From Victivallales bacterium (lineage in GTDB: Bacteria; Verrucomicrobiota; Lentisphaeria; Oligosphaerales; Oligosphaeraceae), in NCBI GenBank assembly GCA_017554445.1, contig JAFZIJ010000186.1, positions 1-64,000 on the forward strand: a stretch of 64,000 nucleotides of DNA, written 5' to 3'. Shown here piece after piece: positions 51,012 to 59,904 of the stretch. The notes below the pieces were generated by a model. That model saw only the letters and a list, made by a program, of their open reading frames with translations. It ran no database searches and was not told the DNA's origin. A program made the translations under genes and the position numbers. Positions within the stretch are counted from its first letter, which is position 1; each line of letters begins with the position of its first letter.

Positions 51012-52531
51012 CGATGGACAACGGCATCCTTCTTGGAATCGACTTCGGAACGGGCGGTTGCAAAGTCACGGCGATCACCGTCGATGGCACGCTTGTCGCG
51101 GACGCATCGGTCGAATATCCAACGTATTTCGAGCATCCGGGCTGGTCGGAGCAGGAACAGTCGGACTGGTATGACGCGATGTGCAAAGCACTTGCGGCCA
51201 TTCGCGCAAAAGGCGTCGATATGTCTCGCATCCTGTCCGTCGCGTTCGACGGTTCGACGCACAACGCCGTCCTGATGGACGACGACTACCGCCCTATCCG
51301 CCGCACGATCATGTGGACGGATCAGCGCAGTTCCGCCGAATGCGCGGAACTGCGTGAAAAACACGGCGACGAGATTTTCCAGACGGCCTACCAGCAGCCC
51401 GCCCCGACGTGGACGTTGCCGCAGATGATGTGGCTGAAACGCCATGAACCAGACGTGCTGAAGGCGGTGAAACACGTCCTGTTTGTGAAAGACTACGTCC
51501 GCTATCTCGTCACGGGAACGGCCCAGACCGACCGAATCGAAGCACAGGGCACATTGTTTTTCGACATGGCGCGTCAGCAATGGTCCGAACCGTTGGTGGA
51601 GCTTTCAGGCCTGAAGATGGAAGCGCTTCCAGAACTGGTTTCGCCAACGGATGTTACGGGCCGCATCACCGCGAAAGCGGCGGCGGACACAGGCATTCCC
51701 GCAGGAACGCCTGTCGTCTGTGGAACATCCGATTCGGCGGTCGAAGACTACGGCGCGGGAGCGATCGAGCCTGGCGACTGCATCATCAAACTCGCCACTG
51801 CGGGCAACGTCAATATCATGACGGCCGAGCCGCATCCCTACAAGACGACGCTGACCTACTCGCATGTCATCGACGGCATGTGGTATTCCGTCTCCGCGAC
51901 GAATGCCGCCGCGCTCTGCCAGCGGTGGCTGCGCGATCTTGTCTGCAAGGACTTGAAACGCGAAGCAACCGAAACGGGCGCAGCTACTTACGAACTGATG
52001 GACAATGAAGCGTCGCAGTCGCCAGCAGGTGCGAACGGCATCTTCTTCCATCCATATTTGCAGGGCGAACGCTCCCCCTACTGGGATCCCGCGCTCCGTG
52101 CAAGTTTCATCGGACTGTCCGTCGCGTCGCATCGTTGCGACATGATGCGTGCATTGTTGGAAGGCGTTGCGTTCTCGCTACTTGATTGCCATGGCCAATT
52201 GCGCGAAATGGGACTGGACGCAAAACGCCTGTTCCTGATCGGCGGCGGCGCGCGAAGCGCATTGTGGAGCTCCATCGTCTGCGACGCGTTCAATCTGCCG
52301 CTGCAAGTGCCGTATCCGGGCGACGCCTCCTTCGGCAGCGCCCTGCTCGCCGGCGTCGGCGCAGGCGTGTTCAAAAACAGCCGCGAAGCCGTCCGCGCTT
52401 GTCTGCATATCAAGCAGTCGTTGACGCCGTCCGCCAAAACGGCCGCCATCTATGCCGAACGCTTCCAAGCCTACCGTCAAATCCATGATGCCCTTGCGCC
52501 TATCTACGCAACCCTCACGCAAAAGTCTTGA
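51008..52531 (+). CDS. xylB: FGGY-family carbohydrate kinase, xylulokinase-like
   Basis: A 507-residue kinase. The first domain starts LLGIDFGTGGCKVTAI, then SVAFDGSTHNAVLMDDD and MWTDQRSS. The catalytic Asp is in VVCGTSDSAVEDYGAGAI. The second domain has GERSPYWDPALRASFIG and LIGGGARSALWSSI for ATP binding. It resembles xylulokinases, but L-rhamnulose or L-fuculose kinase is possible from context. Start options are the ATG overlapping the iolB stop (used here) or the ATG two codons later. The stop codon abuts a heptamer array. Confidence 0.92.
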   Translation: MTMDNGILLGIDFGTGGCKVTAITVDGTLVADASVEYPTYFEHPGWSEQEQSDWYDAMCKALAAIRAKGVDMSRILSVAFDGSTHNAVLMDDDYRPIRRTIMWTDQRSSAECAELREKHGDEIFQTAYQQPAPTWTLPQMMWLKRHEPDVLKAVKHVLFVKDYVRYLVTGTAQTDRIEAQGTLFFDMARQQWSEPLVELSGLKMEALPELVSPTDVTGRITAKAAADTGIPAGTPVVCGTSDSAVEDYGAGAIEPGDCIIKLATAGNVNIMTAEPHPYKTTLTYSHVIDGMWYSVSATNAAALCQRWLRDLVCKDLKREATETGAATYELMDNEASQSPAGANGIFFHPYLQGERSPYWDPALRASFIGLSVASHRCDMMRALLEGVAFSLLDCHGQLREMGLDAKRLFLIGGGARSALWSSIVCDAFNLPLQVPYPGDASFGSALLAGVGAGVFKNSREAVRACLHIKQSLTPSAKTAAIYAERFQAYRQIHDALAPIYATLTQKS

Positions 52532-52565
52532 TTACTAACCACTAACCACTAACCACTAATCACTA
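52531..52565. repeat. Tandem heptamer array (ACCACTA), 5 units
   Basis: ATTACTA, ACCACTA three times and ATCACTA in exact phase. The first base is the last base of the xylB stop codon. The array ends just before the SD of the next gene. Confidence 0.95.
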
Positions 52566-52578
52566 TTCTGGAGCAAAC

Positions 52579-54033
52579 ATGCTAGTATCCCCCAACAGCT
52601 ACATGTATGAGATGATCCGCTCCGAACTGACCGACATCGTAGGAGACGAATACGTCTGCAACTGCGACGCCGATGCGTTCGGACATTCCATCGACTACTA
52701 CTGGATTCCCGAAATGTGGCACGACCGCGGCATGGAAACGCCGAAGCCCGACTTCATCGTCCATCCCGCCACCAGCCAGGAAGTCTCCAAAATCGTCAAA
52801 TTGGCGAACCACTACAAGATTCCCGTCATCCCATGGGGCGGCGGTTCCGGTTCGCAAGGCGGCGCGTTACCGATCTACGGCGGCATCATCGTCGATATGA
52901 AGCGGATGAACAAACTAATCCGCATCGACAAAGAGTCGCTGACCGTCACCTGCCAGACAGGCATCATCGCCAAACATCTTGAATGGCTCTGCAATAAGGA
53001 AGGCTATTCAACGATGCATCTGCCTGCCTCCATCTCCTGCGCGACCATCGGCGGCTTCCTCGCCCACCGCGGCACAGGCGTCCTCTCGACGAAATACGGT
53101 AAAATCGAAGACATGGTCATGTCGTTGGAAGTCGTCACGCCGACAGGCGAAATCATCCGCACACTTCCCGTTCCGCGCCATGCGTCCGGCCCCGATCTGA
53201 CGATGCTGTTCATGGGCAGCGAAGGCACGCTCGGCATCATCACGGAAGTCACGCTCAAGATTCATCCGCAGCCGGAAGCCCGCGAATTCCGCGCATACAT
53301 TTTCAAAGATTTCCACACGGCGATGTCCGCTGGCGCGGAACTGATGCGTAGCCGCCTCCAGCCGTGCGCCGTCCGCCTGTATGACGAAACGGAAACCATC
53401 ACGCATGTCCGCAAAGTCTTCGGCATGGAATTGGACAAAGGCGCCTATCTCGTGTTCGGCTTCGATGGACGAAAAGACATCGTCGCCTGCCAGATGAAAT
53501 ACGCGCGCGAAATCATGGAAGACAAATACAAAGGAAAAGATCTCGGCAGCAAAGGCGGCGACCTCTGGTGGGAGAACAAATACAAATTCTTCTATCCGGG
53601 CTTCATGTTCCATCTGCCGCAGGCGTTTGGAACGTTGGACACGGTCGCGACGTTTGACAAGATCGAAGACGTTTACTGGGGTATGAAGAAAGTCGTCACG
53701 GAGAACTTCCCGCAGGCGCGTTTCATCGGCCATTTCTCCCATTGGTACGAATGGGGCTGCATGCTGTACGCACGATTCATTTTCGAAGGCGAAGATGTCC
53801 CGAAGGATCCGCGCGAAGCGACGGCGTTGTACAACAAAGTATGGAATCTCGCCATCCGCGCCGCCATCGCCAACGGTGGCGTCATCAACGAACATCATGG
53901 AGTTGGCCTCAAGCTGGGGCATTTGATGAAAGACCTCTACGGTCCCGCAATGCCCGTCCTCGAAGGAATCAAAAAGCAGCTTGACCCGAACAATATCATG
54001 AATCCGGGCAAACTCGGATTCAAAGGAGTCTGA
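52579..54033 (+). CDS. FAD-binding oxidase (GlcD/D-lactate dehydrogenase type)
   Basis: A 484-residue flavoenzyme of the VAO/GlcD family oxidising a 2-hydroxy acid such as lactate or glycolate. The FAD domain shows FIVHPATSQEVSKIVKLAN, IPWGGGSGSQGGALP, TCQTGIIAKHLEW, IGGFLAHRGTG and GSEGTLGIITEVTL. The C-terminal cap ends HHGVGLKLGHLM and NIMNPGKLGFKG. The Fe-S protein gene starts two bases after its stop, giving a GlcD/GlcF-like pair. It could recycle lactate formed from lactaldehyde by 6-deoxyhexose aldolases. Confidence 0.93.
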   Translation: MLVSPNSYMYEMIRSELTDIVGDEYVCNCDADAFGHSIDYYWIPEMWHDRGMETPKPDFIVHPATSQEVSKIVKLANHYKIPVIPWGGGSGSQGGALPIYGGIIVDMKRMNKLIRIDKESLTVTCQTGIIAKHLEWLCNKEGYSTMHLPASISCATIGGFLAHRGTGVLSTKYGKIEDMVMSLEVVTPTGEIIRTLPVPRHASGPDLTMLFMGSEGTLGIITEVTLKIHPQPEAREFRAYIFKDFHTAMSAGAELMRSRLQPCAVRLYDETETITHVRKVFGMELDKGAYLVFGFDGRKDIVACQMKYAREIMEDKYKGKDLGSKGGDLWWENKYKFFYPGFMFHLPQAFGTLDTVATFDKIEDVYWGMKKVVTENFPQARFIGHFSHWYEWGCMLYARFIFEGEDVPKDPREATALYNKVWNLAIRAAIANGGVINEHHGVGLKLGHLMKDLYGPAMPVLEGIKKQLDPNNIMNPGKLGFKGV

Positions 54034-54035
54034 CC

Positions 54036-55067
54036 ATGCATATCGATCAATTCAACGACGCCATACTGAACTGCCGCTTCTGCTTCATGTGCCGCCACCT
54101 TTCAGGCATCGGCAACGTCACGTTCACCGAAGCGGACACGCCGCGCGTCCGCGCCTCCATGATCTACGGCGTCACGCAAGGCACGATACCGCTCGACAAT
54201 GAAGATTTCATCGCGACGCTCTACCGCAACGATCTCAGCGGTGCATGCCGCCGCAATTGCGTCAAGCATTTTGACGAAATCGGCCTGACGTTGGCCGCCC
54301 GCGCGGATATCGTCGAAGCGGGCCATGCTCCCGCCGTCATAAAAGCCATCGCCAAAGAGCTTGCGTCAACCGCCAAATGGACGGCCAAAGGTTCTGGCGA
54401 CATCCTCTATTTCGAAGACCTTTACACAAAGGAAGCCGCCACCGTGGCCGCCGCATTCGCGAAAATCATGAAAAAGGCGAACGTCTCCTACATAACGGTG
54501 ACCGGCGGTTGCATCGGCAAAGGCCTGAAGACTCTCGGCTATCTGAAAGAAGCTCAAGACGCAGCGAAGAAGTTCGCGGCGTTTGTGAAAAAGACTGGCG
54601 TGAAGACGGTTGTCGTCTCGAATCCAGCCGCTTATGACGCGCTCGTCAACGACTATCCGACCATGGGCGTCAAATTCCCTGCGAAAGTCATGCACACGTC
54701 CGAATACATCCTGTCGCTGAAACTGAAATTCAAAAAGGCCGGCGATATCTATTATCTGGAAAGCGACTTCCTGCGCAACTACAACGAACTCTCCTTCCCG
54801 CATGACTTGCTCAAGGCGATGGGTGCCGTGAACAAGCCGTTCGGAACGAACGACGAAGAGTCCTACAGTTGCGGCGAAGGTGCTGTCGTCCTGCCGAAAA
54901 TCGACGCGAAACTCGTCGAGAAATTGGCGGCCTATATCGCCGCGCGGGCGGATAATCCGAAAAAAGACCACATCGTCACGGCGTCGCCCTACACGAAACT
55001 GATGCTGACAAAATACACGAAACTCAACGTCGTGACGCTTGAAGAACTGGCGGCTTCGTTGCTGTAA
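54036..55067 (+). CDS. (Fe-S)-binding partner of the FAD oxidase
   Basis: A 343-residue protein. NCRFCFMCRHLS (Cys13, 16 and 19) and CRRNC near residue 71-75 could hold one [4Fe-4S] cluster. The C-terminal half resembles the cysteine-containing domains of GlcF and heterodisulfide reductase subunits (GGCIGKG, MHTSEYILSLK, ESDFLRNYNEL, SCGEGAV), but the full CCG motifs are reduced. It probably passes electrons from the FAD oxidase to a carrier or quinone. Spacing of two bases indicates translational coupling with that gene. Confidence 0.82.
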   Translation: MHIDQFNDAILNCRFCFMCRHLSGIGNVTFTEADTPRVRASMIYGVTQGTIPLDNEDFIATLYRNDLSGACRRNCVKHFDEIGLTLAARADIVEAGHAPAVIKAIAKELASTAKWTAKGSGDILYFEDLYTKEAATVAAAFAKIMKKANVSYITVTGGCIGKGLKTLGYLKEAQDAAKKFAAFVKKTGVKTVVVSNPAAYDALVNDYPTMGVKFPAKVMHTSEYILSLKLKFKKAGDIYYLESDFLRNYNELSFPHDLLKAMGAVNKPFGTNDEESYSCGEGAVVLPKIDAKLVEKLAAYIAARADNPKKDHIVTASPYTKLMLTKYTKLNVVTLEELAASLL

Positions 55068-55088
55068 TTCCAACGGGAGGACAGACAT

Positions 55089-55916
55089 ATGCCATTGACC
55101 ACAATGAAAGACATGCTGCGCGAGGCACGGCGTGAACACCGCGCCATCGGAGCGTTCAACGTCGCGAACTACGAAGGCGCGGCGGCGGTCGTCCAAGCGG
55201 CTGAAGCGGAAAAATCACCGGTCATCATCCAAGTGTTCCAACGGTTGTTCACGTCGAACAAAGCGTATGATCTCGCCGGCATGATCCTGCGGCTAGCCCA
55301 TCGCTGCATGCAGCCTGTCGCCGTCCATCTCGATCACGGTGCATCCGTCCAGCAGGTAAAGGACGCTCTTGCATGGGGTTACACTTCCGTCATGTTCGAC
55401 GGTTCACGGCTGCCGTTTGACGAAAACGTCAAATTGACGCGTTTCTGCGCAGACTATGCGAAGACCTTCGGCGCCACATGCGAAGGCGAAATCGGCCATG
55501 TCGCCCAAGGCGACGAAACCGCTCTCACCGACGTCGGCGAAGCCGTCGATTTCGCCAAGCAAACAGGCGTGGACGCCTTGGCGGTCTCCATCGGAACCGC
55601 CCATGGCTACTACAAATCCGAGCCGAAATTGGATATCGACCGTTGCCGTGCCATTGCGGAAGCCCTGCCGGACGTCCCGCTTGTGCTCCACGGCGGTTCG
55701 GGCACGCCGCTTGCCGATGTCCGCAAGGTCATCGAAGCGGGCGTCGCCAAAGTCAACATCGCGACGGAATTCATGGATACGTATCTCAAATCCGCCCGGC
55801 AGGAATTGAACCGCCTCGATGGCGCGTTCATTCCTGTGGACAAATTCTACGATCCCGTCATCGAAGCCTGCACAGAGCATGCGGCGCGTCTCATCCGCTT
55901 CTTTGCAGGAAAGTAA
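55089..55916 (+). CDS. Class II ketose-bisphosphate aldolase (FBA/GatY/IolJ type)
   Basis: A 275-residue zinc aldolase splitting a ketose phosphate into DHAP and an aldehyde. Motifs are AIGAFNVANYEGA, VAVHLDHGASVQQV (zinc histidine), SVMFDGSRLPFDEN, CEGEIGHVAQGDE (zinc Glu), SIGTAHGYYKSEPKLD (zinc His) and VLHGGSGTPLADV. Length fits the short class IIB forms (GatY, KbaY, IolJ). Context offers IolJ activity (with IolB) or cleavage of a 6-deoxyketose 1-phosphate. GGGAGG precedes the ATG. Confidence 0.93.
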   Translation: MPLTTMKDMLREARREHRAIGAFNVANYEGAAAVVQAAEAEKSPVIIQVFQRLFTSNKAYDLAGMILRLAHRCMQPVAVHLDHGASVQQVKDALAWGYTSVMFDGSRLPFDENVKLTRFCADYAKTFGATCEGEIGHVAQGDETALTDVGEAVDFAKQTGVDALAVSIGTAHGYYKSEPKLDIDRCRAIAEALPDVPLVLHGGSGTPLADVRKVIEAGVAKVNIATEFMDTYLKSARQELNRLDGAFIPVDKFYDPVIEACTEHAARLIRFFAGK

Positions 55917-55988
55917 GAAAGTCCCGCGTGCGTCTCGCCTGCGGATGGGAAATCCCGCCATTGGGAAAAAACTAAAAAAGAGATTGTT

Positions 55989-56546
55989 ATGAGCCAGTTG
56001 AGAATGTTTTTGGACATTGAAAAACACCCCCTGCCGGATTATCCCGTTCCGGAAGGCTTCCGCATCACCCGCAACGGCCCCGAAGTCGCGGAACGCTATG
56101 AAGTCCTTCGCGAAGGCGCGGGTTGGAGCAAACTCAAGCCGGATTTTCTCACAAACAAAATCATCCCAAAAGGGCTTGTCTTCTGTGAAGATATCGCGAC
56201 AGGTCTGCCCGTCGCGAGCGCCACGGCGGAATTTTCCGACTATCCAGGCCATCGTACCGACTGGGGCAATCTCGGACAGGTTCTCAGCCTCGAATCGTAT
56301 CGCGGCAGAAAACTCGGCCTCGTGTCATGCCTCGCCGCCATGCGTATCATCGAAGAGACCGGCTTCACAAAAGCCACGTTGCTAACGGATGACTGGCGTG
56401 TTCCCGCCATCCGTATCTATCTCGGAACTGGTTGGCGTCCATGGTGTTCCGAACCGGACATGCCAGAACGCTGGCAGAAAATCTGCGAAGGCATCGGGGT
56501 CGATTACAATAGCCTTGAAACATATGACAACAGCCTTCTCGGCTAA
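55989..56546 (+). CDS. GNAT-like N-acetyltransferase
   Basis: A 185-residue protein. VASATAEFSDYP and GQVLSLESYRGRKLGLVSCLAAMRIIEE form the acetyl-CoA-binding core (R-G-x-x-L-G variant RGRKLG). ATLLTDDWRVPAIRIYLGTGWRPW is the typical end of the GNAT fold. The acceptor is unknown. It follows the aldolase gene by 72 bases. A 30-bp-unit array lies downstream. Confidence 0.8.
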   Translation: MSQLRMFLDIEKHPLPDYPVPEGFRITRNGPEVAERYEVLREGAGWSKLKPDFLTNKIIPKGLVFCEDIATGLPVASATAEFSDYPGHRTDWGNLGQVLSLESYRGRKLGLVSCLAAMRIIEETGFTKATLLTDDWRVPAIRIYLGTGWRPWCSEPDMPERWQKICEGIGVDYNSLETYDNSLLG

Positions 56547-56565
56547 AATCGCTCTATGTTAAATT

Positions 56566-56770
56566 CTCCGCACCTCTGCGTCTCTGCGTCTCTGTGTTAA
56601 AAACTCTGTGCCTCTGTGTCTCGGTGTTAAAAACTCTTTGTCTCTACGTTAAAAACTCTGTGCCTCTGTGTCTCGGTGTTAAAAACTCTGTGCCTCTGTG
56701 TCTCGGTGTTAAAAACTCTGTGCCTCTGTGTCTCGGTGTTAAAAACTCTGTGCCTCTGTGTCTCGGTGTT
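56566..56770. repeat. 30-bp tandem array of CTCTGTG words
   Basis: The sequence starts with shorter units (CTCTGCGTCTCTGCGTCTCTG) and settles into a 30-bp unit, TCTCGGTGTTAAAAACTCTG plus TGCCTCTGTG. Full copies or starts are at 56611, 56671, 56701, 56731 and 56761. One shortened variant at 56641 keeps the phase. The last four are nearly identical. It fills the spacer between the GNAT and SDR genes. Confidence 0.95.
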
Positions 56771-56793
56771 AAAATAAATTAAGGAAATAATGC

Positions 56794-57570
56794 ATGCCAT
56801 TCAATAATCGTACAGCCGTTGTGACAGGCGCTGGCGGCAACATCGGCCGCGCCATCTGCCGTCAGCTTGGTGCGGCAGGCGTCCATGTCGCCGCGACCGA
56901 TGTTTCATTGGACACCGTCACGAAAACAGCCACAGAACTACAAGCTCTCGGCTATGATGTGCGTCCATACCAGCAGGACGTCACGTCAGCGGAAAACATT
57001 CAAAGTTCCTTTGAGCAAATAGTTTCCGACTTCGGAAAAGTCGATATTCTCATCAACAACGCAGGCGTCTGGTGTCATCATGACGGCGGTTGCCGCCATC
57101 TTCTCGAAACTATTTCCGATGATGAATGGAAACGCATCATCGACATCAACCTGCTCGGCACGTTCCACTGCATGAAGCAGGTCATTCCAGGCATGGCGGA
57201 ACGCCATTACGGACGCATCATCAATCTCGGCTCCATCGCAGGCAATTCCGGCCTGCCGGGCGCGGCGGACTACTCCGCCGCCAAAGCCGCAATCATCATG
57301 CTCACGAAAGTCGCCGCCATGGAGAACGCCAAACGCGGCATCACCGTCAACAGTGTTTCACCCGGCATGGTCGCACGCGGCGATGTCAAACCGAACAGCG
57401 GCACATGGCTTGGACGCAGCGGCACGGCCGATGAAATCGCCCGCGCCATCGTCTTTCTGGCCGATGATGACGCAGGTTACATCACTGGCGTCGATGTTCC
57501 CGTCGATGGTGGCCGCATTCTCGGCCCGCACAATTTCGATATCAACACTGACGGCAAATTCCTTTCTTGA
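56794..57570 (+). CDS. Short-chain dehydrogenase/reductase
   Basis: A 258-residue classical SDR. The cofactor motif is TGAGGNIGRAI, followed by DVTSAENIQ, ILINNAGVW, catalytic Ser in INLGSIAGNSG, and Tyr-x-x-x-Lys in DYSAAKAAI. The C-terminal VDVPVDGGRIL is typical. It may oxidise a sugar or sugar alcohol in this run. An AAGGAAAT SD precedes the ATG, immediately after the 30-bp array. Confidence 0.93.
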   Translation: MPFNNRTAVVTGAGGNIGRAICRQLGAAGVHVAATDVSLDTVTKTATELQALGYDVRPYQQDVTSAENIQSSFEQIVSDFGKVDILINNAGVWCHHDGGCRHLLETISDDEWKRIIDINLLGTFHCMKQVIPGMAERHYGRIINLGSIAGNSGLPGAADYSAAKAAIIMLTKVAAMENAKRGITVNSVSPGMVARGDVKPNSGTWLGRSGTADEIARAIVFLADDDAGYITGVDVPVDGGRILGPHNFDINTDGKFLS

Positions 57571-57614
57571 CCATAATCATTTGATATAACTATACAAACC
57601 GTAGAAAAAACACC

Positions 57615-58679
57615 ATGAAAAACTATCGCATCGTCATTGTCTCGAAGGGCAACGCGCAACTTCAAGAATCCGAAATGCGCGAACCAACCGGAAACGAAGT
57701 CATCATCCGCAACCACTACACTGTCGTCAGTGCGGGAACGGAACGCGCATGGTCACAGGACATGAACAACGCGCATCCCAAATTCCCTTGGTATCCAGGC
57801 TATTGCGGTTCTGGCGAAGTCGTCGCCATCGGACCCGATGTTAAAAACTACAAGGTTGGCGACAAAGTCGTCGTCAACTGGGCTGGCCATGCCCTCTATT
57901 CCATCAAACACGACTGGACCGTTCCCACGAACTATCTGAACACAAATGCGGGTCTGGGCGCGACATACAACATCAAGCAGGAAAAAATCATCAAGATTCC
58001 GGAAAACGTCAGCATGCTTGACGCCGCCTTCACGAACATCTCCTCCTTCTCTTTCAACGGTGTCCGCAAGCTCCATCTGGAAATCGGTGAAAGTTGCATG
58101 ATCGCTGGTCAAGGCATCCTTGGTGTTTTCGCATTGCAAATCGCCGCCCTCAGTGGCGCCGTCCCGATGATTGTTTCCGACTTCTCGCCTGAACGCCGCG
58201 CGTTGGCCTTGAAGCTTGGCGCAGACTACGCTCTCAATCCAGGCGACGCGGATTATATCCAGCAGGTAAAAGACATCACGGAAGGCGAAGGCGTCCGTGC
58301 CATCGTGGAAGTCACAGGCTCCGCCATCGCCCTCCAGCAAGCTCTCGAATACGCGGCATGGGAGGCCCGCGTCTCCCTGCTCGGCTGCACACGCATTCCG
58401 GATGCGCCAATCGACTTCTACCGCTATGTCCATTGCCGCGGCATCCAGATTCTCGGTGCTCACACGATGACGCGCGCCAAAGTCGAATCCGCCCCCTACC
58501 ATTGGACGCAGGAAGACGACTATCGCGCCTTCCTCAAACTTCTCGCCAACGGCAAGATGAAGGCTTCAGAGATCATCTCCGAAATCGTCACGCCGGACAA
58601 ATGCCACGACATCTACGCGATGCTCGGCGAAAACAAGAATCCGCCGCTCGGCATCGTCTTCGACTGGCGCAATTTATAA
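57615..58679 (+). CDS. Medium-chain dehydrogenase/reductase
   Basis: A 354-residue MDR-family oxidoreductase. The N-terminal GroES-like domain has VVSAGTERAW, YPGYCGSGEVVAIGPDVKNYKVGDKVVV. The Rossmann domain has CMIAGQGILGVFALQIAALSGA and VIVSDFSPERRALALKLGADYA-like spacing. The cysteine cluster of structural-zinc alcohol dehydrogenases is absent, and the zinc-site Cys is replaced by the SAGTE motif seen in BchC-like and related sugar dehydrogenases. The substrate is probably a sugar or polyol. It follows the SDR gene by 44 bases. Confidence 0.9.
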   Translation: MKNYRIVIVSKGNAQLQESEMREPTGNEVIIRNHYTVVSAGTERAWSQDMNNAHPKFPWYPGYCGSGEVVAIGPDVKNYKVGDKVVVNWAGHALYSIKHDWTVPTNYLNTNAGLGATYNIKQEKIIKIPENVSMLDAAFTNISSFSFNGVRKLHLEIGESCMIAGQGILGVFALQIAALSGAVPMIVSDFSPERRALALKLGADYALNPGDADYIQQVKDITEGEGVRAIVEVTGSAIALQQALEYAAWEARVSLLGCTRIPDAPIDFYRYVHCRGIQILGAHTMTRAKVESAPYHWTQEDDYRAFLKLLANGKMKASEIISEIVTPDKCHDIYAMLGENKNPPLGIVFDWRNL

Positions 58680-58722
58680 TTATCCATTAACCATATTAAC
58701 CTCATAAACACCTTCCTCCATT

Positions 58723-59850
58723 ATGAAAAACATCGCTGAACTTGATCCTGCCATGGCCATCAAACCTGCGGACGCCGACGGCGTCGCATGGCATCTCCCC
58801 TTCGAAGCTCCTATGAAGCTCTGCGGCTTCCATTGGTTTGATACCGACAAACTGTATGAACGCCTGCCGATGGACCGCCCGGAAACCGTCACACGCTTTC
58901 CCAACGGCGAACCGCAAGTCATTCCGTCGAAAGACTGCGGCGCCATTCAATTGAGCAGTAACACGGCCGGCGGACAGGTCCGTTTCCGCACAGACAGTTC
59001 TAGATTCCTTATCCAAGCCACGTTAGCCGCCACAGGCGGCATGGACCACATGGCCTTCACGGGTAGCGCAGGATTCGACATCTACATCAAAAGCGGCGAC
59101 ATCTGGAAATGCCTCGGCGTGACGCGCACCGACCATTCGAAGCGCGATTTCACGACCACTGTTCGCGCAGGACTGAAGCGCGACATGCGCGATGTCATTA
59201 TCAACTTCCCGCTCTACAACGGCGTCAAATCCCTTGCCATCGGACTTGATGACGATGCGAAGCTAGAAGCACCCACGCCGTTTGTTGATGACCGTCCCGC
59301 TGTCATGTACGGCACGTCCATCACGCAGGGCGGATGCGCCACACGCCCGGGCATGTGCTCCACCAACATCCTTTCCCGCATGCTGAACCGCGAAGTCATC
59401 AATCTTGGCTTCTCCGGCAATGGCCGCGGCGAGCCGGAAATCGCCGCCATGCTGGCCGACATCAAGAATCCGTCGCTGTATATGCTTGACTACTGCTGGA
59501 ATACAGTCATCAAGGAGTTCGCCGTCACGTTGCCGAACGTCATTGACATCATCCGCGCCAAGCATCCGACAACGCCGATTCTGCTAGTCGCCCCCACGCC
59601 CGGCGTGGAAATCTACGAAGAGCTCCAGAATCCGTCGCCGCGGCTCTCCACGCAGACGCTCATCATGCTGGAAGAGACGCAGAAACGCAACAAGAACGGC
59701 GACGCCAACGTGTTCTTCTTCAACGGCTTCACGGAATCCGTCGGTGAAGATTTCTGGGAAGGCATGGTCGACGGCTGCCACATGACGGATCTCGGCTTCC
59801 TGCGCTTCTCGGAAGCGATTCTGCCGCATATCCAGAAGATTCTGAAATAA
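58723..59850 (+). CDS. SGNH/GDSL-family hydrolase with N-terminal sandwich domain
   Basis: A 375-residue protein. Residues to about 175 look like a beta-sandwich domain (MDHMAFTGSAGFDIYI). The hydrolase core has the block I serine in VMYGTSITQGG, block II in GFSGNGRG, LDYCWNT as block III-like sequence, and DGCHMTDLG carrying the Asp/His pair. No signal peptide. It may deacetylate sugars or oligosaccharides entering this pathway. A heptamer array begins at its stop codon. Confidence 0.88.
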   Translation: MKNIAELDPAMAIKPADADGVAWHLPFEAPMKLCGFHWFDTDKLYERLPMDRPETVTRFPNGEPQVIPSKDCGAIQLSSNTAGGQVRFRTDSSRFLIQATLAATGGMDHMAFTGSAGFDIYIKSGDIWKCLGVTRTDHSKRDFTTTVRAGLKRDMRDVIINFPLYNGVKSLAIGLDDDAKLEAPTPFVDDRPAVMYGTSITQGGCATRPGMCSTNILSRMLNREVINLGFSGNGRGEPEIAAMLADIKNPSLYMLDYCWNTVIKEFAVTLPNVIDIIRAKHPTTPILLVAPTPGVEIYEELQNPSPRLSTQTLIMLEETQKRNKNGDANVFFFNGFTESVGEDFWEGMVDGCHMTDLGFLRFSEAILPHIQKILK

Positions 59851-59884
59851 TGATTAATGATTAATGTTTAATGATTAATGATTT
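59850..59884. repeat. Tandem heptamer array (ATGATTA), 5 units
   Basis: ATGATTA, ATGATTA, ATGTTTA, ATGATTA and ATGATTT in exact phase, starting at the last base of a stop codon. ATGTTTA is a rotation of the reverse complement of CATTAAA, the unit at 1-140. Confidence 0.95.
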
Positions 59885-59904
59885 GTAAGGTTGCTAATAA
59901 AACC

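Noticed and set aside
56594-56782. Open frame encoding the repeated peptide NSVPLCLGVK
   Set aside because: It exists only because the 30-bp DNA unit is a multiple of three. It has no SD and no independent coding signal, so it is repeat DNA.
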